A stretch of DNA of 47,274 nucleotides from Pseudooceanicola endophyticus (lineage in GTDB: Bacteria; Pseudomonadota; Alphaproteobacteria; Rhodobacterales; Rhodobacteraceae). The position numbers and the translations under genes are program-made. The stretch lies in the NCBI RefSeq assembly GCF_018760365.1, contig NZ_JAHIAB010000021.1, positions 1,913 through 49,186 of the forward strand, read 5' to 3'. Below the pieces are notes generated by a model that was not told the DNA's origin, ran no database searches, and was given only the letters and a program-made list of their open reading frames with translations. This document shows positions 35,137-43,433 of this stretch, piece after piece (positions within the stretch are counted from its first letter, which is position 1; each line of letters starts with the position of its first letter).

Positions 35137-36963
35137 ATGACGGACAAGAAACCCGAAGCGCAGGGCATTGCGCGCGGCCTGACCAACTACGGCGACGAGG
35201 CCTTTTCGAAATATCTCCGCCGCTCCTTCGCCAGCTCGATGGGCTATTCGCGCGAGATGCTGGACCGGCCCATCGTCGGCATCGCCCAGTCGGGCTCGGG
35301 CTTCAACAACTGCCACCGGCATTTCCCCGAGATGATCGAGGCGGTGAAGCGTGGCGTGATCGCCGCCGGGGCCCTGCCGCTCGACTTTCCGACGATTTCG
35401 CTGGGAGAGGTCTTCGTTTCGCCGACCTCGCTGAAGTTCCGCAACCTGATGTCGATGGATGTGGAAGAGATGGTGCGCGCCCAGCCGATGGATTCCGTCG
35501 TGCTGCTGGGGGGCTGCGACAAGACGGTGCCGGCGCAGCTGATGGGGGCGATGTCGGCGAACCTGCCGGCGGTGCAACTGGTGGCGGGGCCGATGTCGAC
35601 CGGGCGCCACAAGGAACATCGCCTGGGCGCCTGCACCGATTGCCGCCGCTTCTGGCAGCAGTTCCGCTCCGGCCAGATCGAGGAGGAGGAGATCAACGTG
35701 GTCGAGCGCAAGCTGGCCTCGACTGCGGGGACCTGCGCGGTGATGGGCACGGCCTCGACCATGGCCAGCCTGACCGAGGCGATGGGCATGATGCCGGCCT
35801 ATGGCGCGGCGATCCCCGCCGTCAGCGCCGACCGCCTGCGCATGGCCGAGGAGACCGGGCGCCTGGCGGTGCAGCTGATCGGATCCGAGCGTCGTCCGCG
35901 ATCCATCCTGACCCAGCAGGCGCTGGAGAATGCCGTGACGGTGCTGCTGGCGCTTGGCGGGTCGACCAACGCGGTGCTGCATCTGGCGGCCATCGCGGGG
36001 CGCGTCGGGCTGAAGCTGGATCTGAAGAAGCTGAACGAGATTTCCGACCGCACGCCGGTTCTGGTGGATCTGAAGCCCACCGGACAGTTCTACATGGAGG
36101 ATCTGCATTATGCCGGCGGTATCCCGGCGGTGATGCGCGAACTGCGTCACCTGCTGCACCTTGATGCGGTGACGGTGACCGGAGAAACCATCGGCGACCG
36201 GATCGAGAATGCCGACCCCTGGGTCGACCGCAATGTCATCGCCGCAGCCGAACAGCCGGTGCGGGTGAACGGCGGTCTGGTGGCGCTTTACGGCAACCTC
36301 GCGCCGAAGGGGGCGATCCTGAAACGCTCGGCCGCCGATCCGGCGCTGTTCGAGACCGAGGCGCGGGTGGTCGTCTTCACCTCGCTGGAGGATCTGGCGG
36401 CGCGGATCGACGATCCGGATCTGGATGTGACCGCCGACGACATCCTGCTGTTGCAGAACGCCGGTCCGACCAGCGCGGCGGCGATGCCCGAGGCAGGCTA
36501 CCTGCCGATCCCCAAGAAGCTGGCCCGCGCCGGGGTGAAGGACATGATCCGGATCTCGGATGCCAGGATGAGCGGCACCGCCTATGGGACCATCGTGCTG
36601 CATGTCTCTCCGGATGCGGCCTCGGGCGGGCCGATCGGGCTGGTGCGTTCGGGCGACCGCATCCGCCTGAGCGTCGAGAAACGCGAGATCGAGCTGCTGG
36701 TATCGGAGGCCGAGCTGGAGAAGCGCCGCGCGCTTACCCCCGACACCCGTCACCATGGCACGCGCGGCTACGACAAGCTTTACAGCAAGGAGATCCTTCA
36801 GGCCGAGGATGGCTGCGATTTCGGCTTCCTGCTGGATGATCCCTGCAGCCATGGGACGCCCGGGGCGGCTGCCGACGTGCCGGTCGAAAGGGCCGAAGCC
36901 GCGCCGGCGGGGGAGAGCGCCGCGGATGCCCCTGTCCGGGGGCCGGTCGTAGTGGGGAGGTGA
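35137..36963 (+). CDS. IlvD/Edd-family sugar-acid dehydratase (second copy)
   Basis: A 608-residue dehydratase. Fe-S cysteines are in NNCHRHF (C59), LGGCDKTVPA (C127) and TAGTCAVMGTAS (C200), and there is an extra CTDC pair at 166-169. It is a distinct subfamily from the copies at 920 and 47135. The last 40 residues or so (from about GAAADVPVERAEAAPAG) are Ala/Gly/Pro-rich, have no counterpart in the first copy and are partly encoded by a long inverted repeat that overlaps the stop. GAGGAGG precedes the ATG at 35137. It ends the iclR-led cluster. Confidence 0.87.
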   Translation: MTDKKPEAQGIARGLTNYGDEAFSKYLRRSFASSMGYSREMLDRPIVGIAQSGSGFNNCHRHFPEMIEAVKRGVIAAGALPLDFPTISLGEVFVSPTSLKFRNLMSMDVEEMVRAQPMDSVVLLGGCDKTVPAQLMGAMSANLPAVQLVAGPMSTGRHKEHRLGACTDCRRFWQQFRSGQIEEEEINVVERKLASTAGTCAVMGTASTMASLTEAMGMMPAYGAAIPAVSADRLRMAEETGRLAVQLIGSERRPRSILTQQALENAVTVLLALGGSTNAVLHLAAIAGRVGLKLDLKKLNEISDRTPVLVDLKPTGQFYMEDLHYAGGIPAVMRELRHLLHLDAVTVTGETIGDRIENADPWVDRNVIAAAEQPVRVNGGLVALYGNLAPKGAILKRSAADPALFETEARVVVFTSLEDLAARIDDPDLDVTADDILLLQNAGPTSAAAMPEAGYLPIPKKLARAGVKDMIRISDARMSGTAYGTIVLHVSPDAASGGPIGLVRSGDRIRLSVEKREIELLVSEAELEKRRALTPDTRHHGTRGYDKLYSKEILQAEDGCDFGFLLDDPCSHGTPGAAADVPVERAEAAPAGESAADAPVRGPVVVGR

Positions 36964-36974
36964 CCGGCCCCCGG
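36936..36974. terminator. 13-bp perfect inverted repeat between convergent units
   Basis: CCGGGGGCCGGTC (36936-36948) and GACCGGCCCCCGG (36962-36974) pair perfectly around a 13-base loop, spanning the stop codon of the dehydratase gene. It lies 13 bp from the end of the convergent zinc operon. With no T-run it may act as a bidirectional block or 3' stabiliser rather than a classical terminator. Confidence 0.5.
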
Positions 36975-36987
36975 GATCCTGCCGCGT

Positions 36988-37290
36988 TCAGGCTCCGGGA
37001 CCTGAGGCGGCGGGATGGGCGGGCCCCCAGACCCGGGCGGCATCGCGCCCGAGCCGGAGCTGTTCGATCCGGCTGAGATGACGGCCTGCGGCGCGGCAAT
37101 CCCCGCCGCAGGTCCGAAGCGCCTTCTGCCAGGCCCGCAGCGCCGAGGCCGCAGACCAGGGCAGGGCCGCACCGGCCAGCCAGCGCCGCAGATCCGGCGG
37201 CAACCGGTCATAGGCGGCCATCGGGTCGCCGACGCGGCGCCGTCGCAGGCTGGTGCTGAGGTTGGCGCCTCGGTGGGTGCGTCGGGCCAT
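36988..37290 (-). CDS. DUF6525-family small protein
   Basis: A 100-residue basic protein without membrane segments. The sequence (MARRTHRGANLSTSLRRRR, then VGDPMAAYDRLPPDLRRWLAGAALPWS and RDAARVWGPAHP) matches my recollection of DUF6525, a small family of Rhodobacteraceae found beside COG0523/DUF1826 genes. Function is unknown. Its start overlaps the DUF1826 stop by one base (TGATG), so it is the third gene of the zinc operon. Longer open frames across this region on the same strand are shadows of the DUF1826 gene. Confidence 0.65.
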   Translation of the reverse strand: MARRTHRGANLSTSLRRRRVGDPMAAYDRLPPDLRRWLAGAALPWSAASALRAWQKALRTCGGDCRAAGRHLSRIEQLRLGRDAARVWGPAHPAASGPGA

Positions 37291-37898
37291 CAATCGTCTC
37301 CGGCCACGTCGATGACCAGCAGCAGCCGGGTCTGGCCGCTGCCCGAAATCGGTGGCGAGCGGTGCAGCAGGCCGGGCTGCGGCTCTGCCGGCCAGCTCAG
37401 CCCCCGGAACAGCCCGACCCAGCCCGGTTGCAGCTGCCGGATTTCGACGGGCTGACCACCGGGCGCGGCCAGACCGTATTCGGTGCCGCTGCCGCGATAG
37501 GTGCACAGAAGGCGCGCCGGCACGTTGTCCAGGTGGAACCGCGTGCAGGCATCGCCGGCCAGCACGTCGAGCCGCAGCCGGACCGCCGGGACCCGCATCA
37601 GCCGGGCGAACTGGCCGGCCCGGGCGGTGATGTCGGCGATCAGCGATTGCCGGCCCGGGGTCTGCGGCATGGCACTTTCGGTGCAGGCGTCTTCCAGCGC
37701 GGCGGGCACCTCGGCTGGGACCAGCCGGCGGCGCAGGCTGGGCAGCTGCCCGGGCGGAAGCCCGTCCAGCCAGCGGGTCAGGGCGGGGGCCTCGCGCTGC
37801 CAGATTGCGGCGGCGGTGCCGGGGCTGCGGATCTGCGACAGGATCTCGGGATCGGAGCCCTCGGCGACCTGAATGCAGGACATGGGAAGATCGCGCAT
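37290..37898 (-). CDS. DUF1826 domain protein
   Basis: A 202-residue cytoplasmic protein of the DUF1826 family. The C-terminal half has the conserved block LRLDVLAGDACTRFHLDNVPARLLCTYRGSGTEY with several His, Asp and Cys residues able to bind metal, then a cluster of LFRG and LHRSPP motifs. DUF1826 genes occur with COG0523 GTPases in zinc-responsive operons; the role is unproven, perhaps metal handling. Its ATG directly follows the stop of the GTPase gene (TGAATG). Confidence 0.8.
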   Translation of the reverse strand: MRDLPMSCIQVAEGSDPEILSQIRSPGTAAAIWQREAPALTRWLDGLPPGQLPSLRRRLVPAEVPAALEDACTESAMPQTPGRQSLIADITARAGQFARLMRVPAVRLRLDVLAGDACTRFHLDNVPARLLCTYRGSGTEYGLAAPGGQPVEIRQLQPGWVGLFRGLSWPAEPQPGLLHRSPPISGSGQTRLLLVIDVAGDD

Positions 37899-39119
37899 TC
37901 AGGCCGCCTGCGGCGCGCGGCGCCAGCCGGGGAAGGGATCGGGCAGGTCGGCCCAGAGCGCGGGCTCGAAGCGGTTCTCCTCTTCGACAAGCGCGGCATC
38001 GAGGGCGGCGGTCAGCGCCGCGCGGTCCATTCCGGCGCCGATGAAGACCAGCTCCTGGCGGCGATCGCCATAGGGTTCCTGCCAGTGCTGCGCGAGGTAG
38101 GCGCGCCCCTGGGGATGGGTGGGGCGGCGCTCCTCGGGGACGCTGGCCCACCACTGGCCGAGCGGGCGCACCGAGCTGAGCGCCCCGGCAAGCGAGAATT
38201 CCGCCAGCCAGTCGGGGCGGGTGGCGATCCAGAAATGCCCCTTGGCACGGATCACCCCGGGGAGGTCGGCATTCAGCACGTCATGGATGCGCTGCGGGTG
38301 GAAGGGGCGGCGGGCCCGGTAGACGAAGGAGGTGACACCGTATTCCTCGGTCTCGGGAACGTGGTCGGCAAAGCCGTAGAGCTCTTTCGCCCAGAGCGGA
38401 TGTTCATGGGCGGTCTCGAAATCGAAGAGCCCGGTATCGAGGATCTCGGCGGGATCGACGCGGGCATGATCGGTCTCGATGATGCGGGCATCGGGGTTCA
38501 GTGCGGTGACGATGCGCCGCGCCGCCTCAAGCTGCACGGGGCCGGCATCGGAAACCTTGTTCAGAACCACCACATCGGCGAATTCCACCTGGTCGACCAG
38601 CAGATCCACGATGGTGCGCTCGTCTTCCTCGCCCAGGGATTCGCCCCGGTCGCGCAGGAAATCATGGCTGGAGTAGTCCTTCAGCATGTTCACCGTGTCG
38701 ACCACCGTCACCATGGTATCCAGGCGCGCGACATCGGACAGGCTGTCGCCGAATTCGTCGCGGAAATCGAAGGTGGCGGCGACGGGCAGCGGCTCTGCGA
38801 TGCCGGTGCTCTCGATCAGGAGGTAGTCGAAACGCCTTTCCTCGGCGAGGCGGCGCACCTCGCTCAGCAGGTCGTCGCGCAGGGTGCAGCAGATGCAGCC
38901 ATTGGTCATTTCGACCAGCTTTTCCTCGGTCTGGCTCAGGTCGGCACCGCCGTCGCGCACCAGGTCGGCGTCGATGTTGACCTCCGACATGTCGTTGACG
39001 ATGACCGCCACCCGGCGCCCTTCGCGGTTGTTGAGGACGGCGTTCAGCAGGGTGGTCTTCCCGGCGCCGAGGAAACCCGAAAGGACGGTGACGGGAAGGC
39101 GGGTATCCGTGCGGGGCAT
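37899..39119 (-). CDS. COG0523 (CobW/ZNG1-like) GTPase, probable zinc metallochaperone
   Basis: A 406-residue P-loop GTPase. Walker A is GFLGAGKTT (residues 15-23), the metal-binding CxCC motif is GCICC (74-78), a Walker B-like IESTG follows and the guanine motif is VLNKVS. The C-terminal CobW domain is present (ending with the [13 protein letters not shown] block). COG0523 proteins of this subfamily deliver zinc to client enzymes under zinc limitation. A Zur-type box 25 bp upstream and the DUF1826/DUF6525 genes downstream support zinc rather than cobalamin. It heads the operon. Confidence 0.9.
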   Translation of the reverse strand: MPRTDTRLPVTVLSGFLGAGKTTLLNAVLNNREGRRVAVIVNDMSEVNIDADLVRDGGADLSQTEEKLVEMTNGCICCTLRDDLLSEVRRLAEERRFDYLLIESTGIAEPLPVAATFDFRDEFGDSLSDVARLDTMVTVVDTVNMLKDYSSHDFLRDRGESLGEEDERTIVDLLVDQVEFADVVVLNKVSDAGPVQLEAARRIVTALNPDARIIETDHARVDPAEILDTGLFDFETAHEHPLWAKELYGFADHVPETEEYGVTSFVYRARRPFHPQRIHDVLNADLPGVIRAKGHFWIATRPDWLAEFSLAGALSSVRPLGQWWASVPEERRPTHPQGRAYLAQHWQEPYGDRRQELVFIGAGMDRAALTAALDAALVEEENRFEPALWADLPDPFPGWRRAPQAA

Positions 39120-39143
39120 GTCTGTCTCCGTGAGAGGGTGTGT

Positions 39144-39162
39144 AATGTTATACTATAACGTA
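39144..39162. promoter_or_regulatory. Zur-type box upstream of the COG0523 operon
   Basis: ATGTTATA-C-TATAACGT (39145-39161) is a near-perfect inverted repeat with one mismatch and closely resembles the alphaproteobacterial Zur site built on ATGTTATAATATAACAT. It lies 26 bp from the GTPase start. In zinc excess Zur would bind here and silence the operon. Confidence 0.75.
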
Positions 39163-39170
39163 CCCGGCGG

Positions 39171-39200
39171 AAAAAAACTCCGCAAGCCCCCCGATGCGGA
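39171..39200 (-). terminator. Rho-independent terminator after the TauE/SafE gene
   Basis: On the minus strand TCCGCA (39200-39195) pairs with TGCGGA (39184-39179), followed by G and seven T (39177-39171). It lies between the five-gene operon and the Zur box and so separates the two transcription units. Confidence 0.7.
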
Positions 39201-39239
39201 AAGCCCGCGCCGTCGACGTCGCGGCAGCACGGGCGGGGA

Positions 39240-39980
39240 TCAGGCGATGATCTGGGCGCCGCCGCGGGCCAGCAGGATCACCGACAGGATCAGCAGCATG
39301 ACCTGGATCATCCGCACATAGGTGTGCTCGGGCAGGACCTTGGTCAGGGCGCGCCCGCCGATGGTGCCGATGATGCCGGCCAGTGCCAGCCCGGCGATCA
39401 GCCCCCAGTTCAGCCCGTCAAGCTGGCCGATGGCATAGTAGGCGGGCAGTTTCACCAGATTGCCGACGGCAAAGCTGATGGCGATGGTGCCGGCGAACTC
39501 CAGCTTGCCCAGCTTCTGGGGCAGCAGGTAGGCCTGAGAGGGCGGGGCACCGGAATGGGTGATGAAGCTGGCGATGCCGGTCAGCGTGCCCCAGAAGATG
39601 CCGGGGGCGACGCGGGCCTCGGTCTTTTCGGTGCTGGCGCGGCCCAGCCAGGCGCGGCCGCAGTACCACACGCCGATCAGCCCGGTGAAGATCAGCAGCG
39701 CCGGTTCCGGCGTGTAGGGGGTGATCACCGTGGCAATGGCGACGCCGAACAGGATCGAGGGGGTCAGGATCCAGATGTTGCGCGCGGAGAAATCCCGGCG
39801 GTACAGCCAGACGCCGATCCAGTCGGTGACGATGTAGACCGGCAGCAGTGTCGCCGCCGCCTTCACGGGGTTCATGAACAGCGCCAGCATCGGCACGGCG
39901 ATGGCCGCCGCCGACGCAAGGCCCCCCTTGGAGGCCCCGACGATCAGCGCCGCGAAGATCAGAAGAAAGGTATCGGTCAC
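39240..39980 (-). CDS. TauE/SafE-family sulfite/organic-anion exporter
   Basis: A 246-residue membrane protein with about seven or eight hydrophobic segments. It belongs to the TauE/SafE (DUF81) family: the N-terminal GASKGGLASAAAIAVPMLALFMNP and the repeat-like ISFAVGNLVKLPAY block are typical. Members export sulfite, sulfoacetate or other small anions, often beside the enzymes that produce them. It starts with GTG at 39980; no good ATG lies near. It is the last gene of the five-gene operon and is followed by a terminator. Its substrate here is unknown. Confidence 0.82.
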   Translation of the reverse strand: MTDTFLLIFAALIVGASKGGLASAAAIAVPMLALFMNPVKAAATLLPVYIVTDWIGVWLYRRDFSARNIWILTPSILFGVAIATVITPYTPEPALLIFTGLIGVWYCGRAWLGRASTEKTEARVAPGIFWGTLTGIASFITHSGAPPSQAYLLPQKLGKLEFAGTIAISFAVGNLVKLPAYYAIGQLDGLNWGLIAGLALAGIIGTIGGRALTKVLPEHTYVRMIQVMLLILSVILLARGGAQIIA

Positions 39981-40035
39981 GGGAATGTCCTTGGGCGGGG
40001 CCCCGCTGCCGGTCAGGGCAACGGGGCCGGGACCG

Positions 40036-40983
40036 TCAGGCGTCGGTCAGCCGGGCCATGTCCTCGGCCGAGAGCTTGAGCGCGGCGGCACGGGCGAAGC
40101 TTTCGACCTGGGCGACGGAGGTGGCGCTGGCGATGGGGGCGGTGACGCCCTCGCGGCCGATCAGCCAGGCCAGGGCGACCTCGGCGGGGGCGGCCTTGTG
40201 GGCGGCGGCCACGTCTTCCAGCACGTCGAGCAGGCGCATCCCGCGTTCGGTCAGGTATTTCTCGACCATGTCGGCGCGCTTGCGGCCCTCGAGGTCGGCG
40301 GCGCTGCGATACTTGCCCGACAGGAACCCGGAGGCGAGCGAGAAATAGGTCACCACGCCGATGTTGTTGCGCATGCAGATGTCGCGCAGCTCACCGTCGA
40401 AAGCGGCCCGGTCGTAAAGGTTGTATTCCGGCTGGATCACCTGATAGGCGGGCAGCCCCTCTGCGGCAGAGGTTTCAAGCGCGGCCTTCAGCAGCGCGGC
40501 ATCGTAGTTGGAGGCCCCGATGGCGCGGATCTTGCCGGCCTTCAGCAGCTTGTCGTAGGCGCCCAGCGTCTCGGCATGGGTGACGGAAGCATCGGGCCAG
40601 TGCGAGAAATAGAGGTCGATCGCATCGGTGCCCATGCGGGTCAGCGACTTTTCGACCGCCTTCAGGATCCAGGCTTCGGACAGGCCCTTTTCGCCCGGGC
40701 CGCCCATGTCAGAGCCGACCTTGGTGAAGACCTTCACCTTGTCGCGCATCCCCGGACGCGCGGCGAACCATTTGCCCAGCATGGTTTCGGATTCACCGCC
40801 CGAATTGCCCTCGACCCAGGCCGAGTAGACATCGGCGGTGTCGATGGTGTCGAAGCCGTGGTCGACGAAGGCGTCCAGCACGCGGAAGCTTTCGGCCTCG
40901 TCGGTGGTCCAGCCCAGCACGTTGCCGCCGAAGACGATCGGGGCAATGTCGAAGCCGGTGGTGCCAAGGGTTTTCCTGTTCAT
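40036..40983 (-). CDS. Aldo/keto reductase
   Basis: A 315-residue NADP-dependent oxidoreductase of the aldo/keto reductase fold. The catalytic tetrad is visible: D48 (DTAD), Y53, K88 (FTKVG) and H128 (YFSHWP). The ending SATSVAQVESFARAAALKLSAEDMARL carries the cofactor-binding helix. It resembles the YdbC/tas-like group acting on sugars and small aldehydes. In the operon it follows an SDR and precedes the TauE/SafE exporter, with gaps of 25 and 55 bp. The substrate is unknown. Confidence 0.88.
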   Translation of the reverse strand: MNRKTLGTTGFDIAPIVFGGNVLGWTTDEAESFRVLDAFVDHGFDTIDTADVYSAWVEGNSGGESETMLGKWFAARPGMRDKVKVFTKVGSDMGGPGEKGLSEAWILKAVEKSLTRMGTDAIDLYFSHWPDASVTHAETLGAYDKLLKAGKIRAIGASNYDAALLKAALETSAAEGLPAYQVIQPEYNLYDRAAFDGELRDICMRNNIGVVTYFSLASGFLSGKYRSAADLEGRKRADMVEKYLTERGMRLLDVLEDVAAAHKAAPAEVALAWLIGREGVTAPIASATSVAQVESFARAAALKLSAEDMARLTDA

Positions 40984-41008
40984 CGGATCGGTTCCTTGCT
41001 GTGAAAGA

Positions 41009-41719
41009 TCAGACCAGCGCCCCGCCGCCTTCGACGAAGACGGTGGAGCCGGTCATGTAGGGATTGGTCATGAAGGCCAGCGCCTGGATGGCGATATGTT
41101 CGGGCAGGCCGACCAGGCCCGCCGGCAGCTTCTGGGCGGCACCGTCGAACATCGCCTTGCGCCCGTCGCCTTCGAGGGTGTCGTACATCTCGGTCTTCAC
41201 GAGACCCGGAGAGACGCAGTTGACCCGCACGGGCGCAAATTCCAGCGCCAGGCCCCGCGTCAGCCCCTCAAGGCCCGCGTTGATCGCACCCTGGATGGCG
41301 GCGCCGGGTTTCGGGCGGATCGACAGGAAGCCCGAGGTCAGGGTAAGAGAGCCGCCCTCGCGGATCTTCGCGGCGCGCGCCAGCCGGTAGGCGCCCCAGA
41401 ACTTGGAGTTGAAGGCGGCATAGGCGTCTTCCAGCGACAGCTCGCGCACGGCGGCGACCTTGGTGCGCGCGGCAGAGCAGAAGACGTGATCATAGGGGCC
41501 GGCGGCGTCGAAATGCGCCTCGAGCCCCGCCGCATCGCCGGTGTCGAGCGTGACGCCGGTGGCGCGGCCCTCCAGCCGGTCGACGGCGGCGGCGACGTTC
41601 TCGGCCGAGCGCGAGGCGATGGTGACGGTTGCGCCCTCGTCCAGGGCGGCGCGGGCAACGCCGAAGCCGATCCCGGAGGATCCGCCCAGCACGAGGAGGG
41701 TCTTGTTTTCTAGGCGCAT
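41009..41719 (-). CDS. SDR-family protein lacking the usual catalytic Tyr and Lys
   Basis: A 236-residue short-chain dehydrogenase/reductase fold protein. The cofactor motif GGSSGIG (12-18) and the ending NCVSPGLVKTEMYD are clear. Where classical members have Y-x-x-x-K, this one reads Q143-G-A-I-N147 (GAAIQGAINAGLEGL), while a serine stays in LTSG (S129). The typical proton relay is therefore missing. A recognisable subfamily with GAINA at this place exists, so the change is not a sequencing error but may mean another chemistry. Its ATG lies one base after the stop of the VOC gene. Confidence 0.82.
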   Translation of the reverse strand: MRLENKTLLVLGGSSGIGFGVARAALDEGATVTIASRSAENVAAAVDRLEGRATGVTLDTGDAAGLEAHFDAAGPYDHVFCSAARTKVAAVRELSLEDAYAAFNSKFWGAYRLARAAKIREGGSLTLTSGFLSIRPKPGAAIQGAINAGLEGLTRGLALEFAPVRVNCVSPGLVKTEMYDTLEGDGRKAMFDGAAQKLPAGLVGLPEHIAIQALAFMTNPYMTGSTVFVEGGGALV

Positions 41720-41720
41720 G

Positions 41721-42269
41721 TCAGGCGTCCTCTTCCTGGTTGGGCTGGGGCAGCCAGCGTCCGTCGGTGCCCGGATGGTCGTAGCGCATGGGGGATCCGA
41801 AGGCCTCGAACTCGATCAGCAGGCCCCAGGGGGTGCGCCCGAAGTGGCCCCGGTTGCCGGGCCCCTCTTCCTGATCGGTCAGCCCGTAGGGGCCTTCCAG
41901 CAGGCGCCCGCCCTCGGCGGCGAAGGCGCGGGCGGCGGCGTCGATATCCTCGACCGTCAGGCTGAAATGGCTGATCCCGAGCGCGGCGATATTGGTCTCG
42001 CCCGTGCCCCGGGGCTGGTCGATCTCGAAGATCTCAAGGTTGGGGCCGTTCTGAAGGCGCAGCATGGAGACGGCGGTGATCGCGCGTTCTGCGTCCAGCC
42101 CGTTCTTCGGCGCCAGCTGAGCGCCGGGCAGGGGATCGCGGCGCTTGTCGGTCAGCGAATAGAGCACCTCGGCGCCGAAGACGCGGGTGAAGAAGCGCAC
42201 GGCCTCGTCATGGTCAGGCACGGTCAGGCCGATGTGCTCAATGCCGCGGAAATTGCGGGGATTGCTCAT
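41721..42269 (-). CDS. VOC-family (glyoxalase/extradiol dioxygenase-like) protein
   Basis: A 182-residue vicinal-oxygen-chelate protein made of two beta-alpha-beta-beta-beta repeats. Likely metal ligands are H12 in EHIGLTV, a histidine in HFSLTVED in the second repeat and glutamate in LLIEFEAFG. Members include glyoxalases, epimerases and ring-cleaving dioxygenases, so the reaction cannot be read off. The ATG at 42269 overlaps the upstream SDR stop (ATGA), which decides the start over the longer open frame. Confidence 0.8.
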   Translation of the reverse strand: MSNPRNFRGIEHIGLTVPDHDEAVRFFTRVFGAEVLYSLTDKRRDPLPGAQLAPKNGLDAERAITAVSMLRLQNGPNLEIFEIDQPRGTGETNIAALGISHFSLTVEDIDAAARAFAAEGGRLLEGPYGLTDQEEGPGNRGHFGRTPWGLLIEFEAFGSPMRYDHPGTDGRWLPQPNQEEDA

Positions 42270-43315
42270 GGGATGACCTTTCGGGCGCGGAAATCGTCGA
42301 TCAGGCGCAGGATCATCTCTTCGCTGTCGACCACATCGCCAAAGCCCGCCTGGCGGATCCGGGTGGTGGAGCTGATCACGTCCCAGTCGCAGTTGAAGAT
42401 GAAGTCGCCAAAGCCCCAGGCCGCGACCTTCTCGAACGGGACATCGACCAGATCGTATTTCTGCTTCATGCGCTCCCACAGCGGGCCCTTGTCGGCCATC
42501 ATCTGCGTCAGAGAGATCGGCATCGGTTCGGCGGCGTCCATCTCAAGATGCGCGGCGATGCGTTTCCAGAGGTGGTTCCAGCGGAAGATGTCGCCGTTGG
42601 TCAGGTTGTAGGCGGTGCCAGAGGCCCCTTCGGTTGCCGCCCAGGCCGAGCCGCGTGCCAGCTGCGCCGCATCGGTCAGCTGCGCCAGCTTGCCATAGCA
42701 GGTGGCAGAGCCCGGGAAGCGCAGCGGCAGGCCCAGTTCCTTGCAGATGGCGGCATAGACGGCGATGACCATGGCAAGGTTCATCGGGTTGCCGATGGCA
42801 AAGCCGCAGACCACGTCGGGGCGCATCACCACATGATCCCAGGGGCTTTGCGCGGCGCGTTCGGCCAGCCAGTCCTCCTGATCGTAGTAGAACATCGGCG
42901 GCATGACACGGGGGTCGTCCTCATGCGCGGGTGTGGGGAAGGCGCCCAGATGCGCGCCGTAGTATTTCGCCCCCTCGAACAGCACGACCCGCTCCAGCGC
43001 CGGAGAGGCGGCCTCGGCGGCCTCCACGCAATTGCGCAGCATCTCGAGGTTGGCCGCGACCTGGGTTTCCGGGTCGGCATGTTCCTGGTAGGCGGCAAAG
43101 AAGACGTGGCTGAAGGGACCGGCCTGTTTCAGGGCGGCCCTGGCGCCCTCCGGATCCTGAAGGTCGACGGAAAGGTAGCGCGCGGAGGTCTCGAAATCGG
43201 GCGTCCGGCGCGAGATCGCGGTGACCTGCCAGCCCAGCTCATCGGCGAGATGCGTCGCCAGGCTGCGGCCAATGACGCCCAGACCGCCTGCGACAAGGGC
43301 ATGGTGTCGGGACAT
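42266..43315 (-). CDS. PRISE-like SDR (NAD-dependent epimerase/reductase)
   Basis: A 349-residue extended short-chain dehydrogenase. The Rossmann motif GGLGVIGRSLATHL begins near residue 9. The segment VVLFEGAKYYGAHLG (about 115-130) has the layout of progesterone-5-beta-reductase/iridoid-synthase-like (PRISE) enzymes, where a Lys and a Tyr in this region take part in ene-reduction. MRPDVVCGFAIGNPMNLAMVIAVYA also fits. It is the first gene of the five-gene operon, divergent from the LysR gene. The ATG at 43315 gives the usual N-terminus; the frame upstream of it is non-coding. Confidence 0.78.
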   Translation of the reverse strand: MSRHHALVAGGLGVIGRSLATHLADELGWQVTAISRRTPDFETSARYLSVDLQDPEGARAALKQAGPFSHVFFAAYQEHADPETQVAANLEMLRNCVEAAEAASPALERVVLFEGAKYYGAHLGAFPTPAHEDDPRVMPPMFYYDQEDWLAERAAQSPWDHVVMRPDVVCGFAIGNPMNLAMVIAVYAAICKELGLPLRFPGSATCYGKLAQLTDAAQLARGSAWAATEGASGTAYNLTNGDIFRWNHLWKRIAAHLEMDAAEPMPISLTQMMADKGPLWERMKQKYDLVDVPFEKVAAWGFGDFIFNCDWDVISSTTRIRQAGFGDVVDSEEMILRLIDDFRARKVIP

Positions 43316-43403
43316 GGAAACTCCTGAAATGTCGTCGGGGCCGGGTGCGGCCCCCAATGCCGGGACCAGATAGCGTTCGGTGGAGAAAGGAAATAAAGAG
43401 AAG

Positions 43404-43426
43404 TTTCACAAGACTGTTCAGTGGAA
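43404..43426. promoter_or_regulatory. Possible LysR binding site in the divergent gap
   Basis: TTTCAC (43404-43409) and GTGGAA (43421-43426) form an imperfect inverted repeat separated by 11 bases, 8 bp before the LysR start. The layout is compatible with an LTTR T-N11-A box but the match is weak. Confidence 0.3.
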
Positions 43427-43433
43427 TCGAATA

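Noticed and set aside
36988..38154. A 388-codon reading of the DUF6525 frame
   Set aside because: Only the last 100 codons match a known small family and begin with a coupled TGATG start; the upstream part is out-of-frame DUF1826/COG0523 sequence.
37362..39158. A 598-codon plus-strand open frame opposite the COG0523 and DUF1826 genes
   Set aside because: The minus strand carries Walker A and CxCC motifs and a Zur box; the plus frame has only low-complexity sequence.
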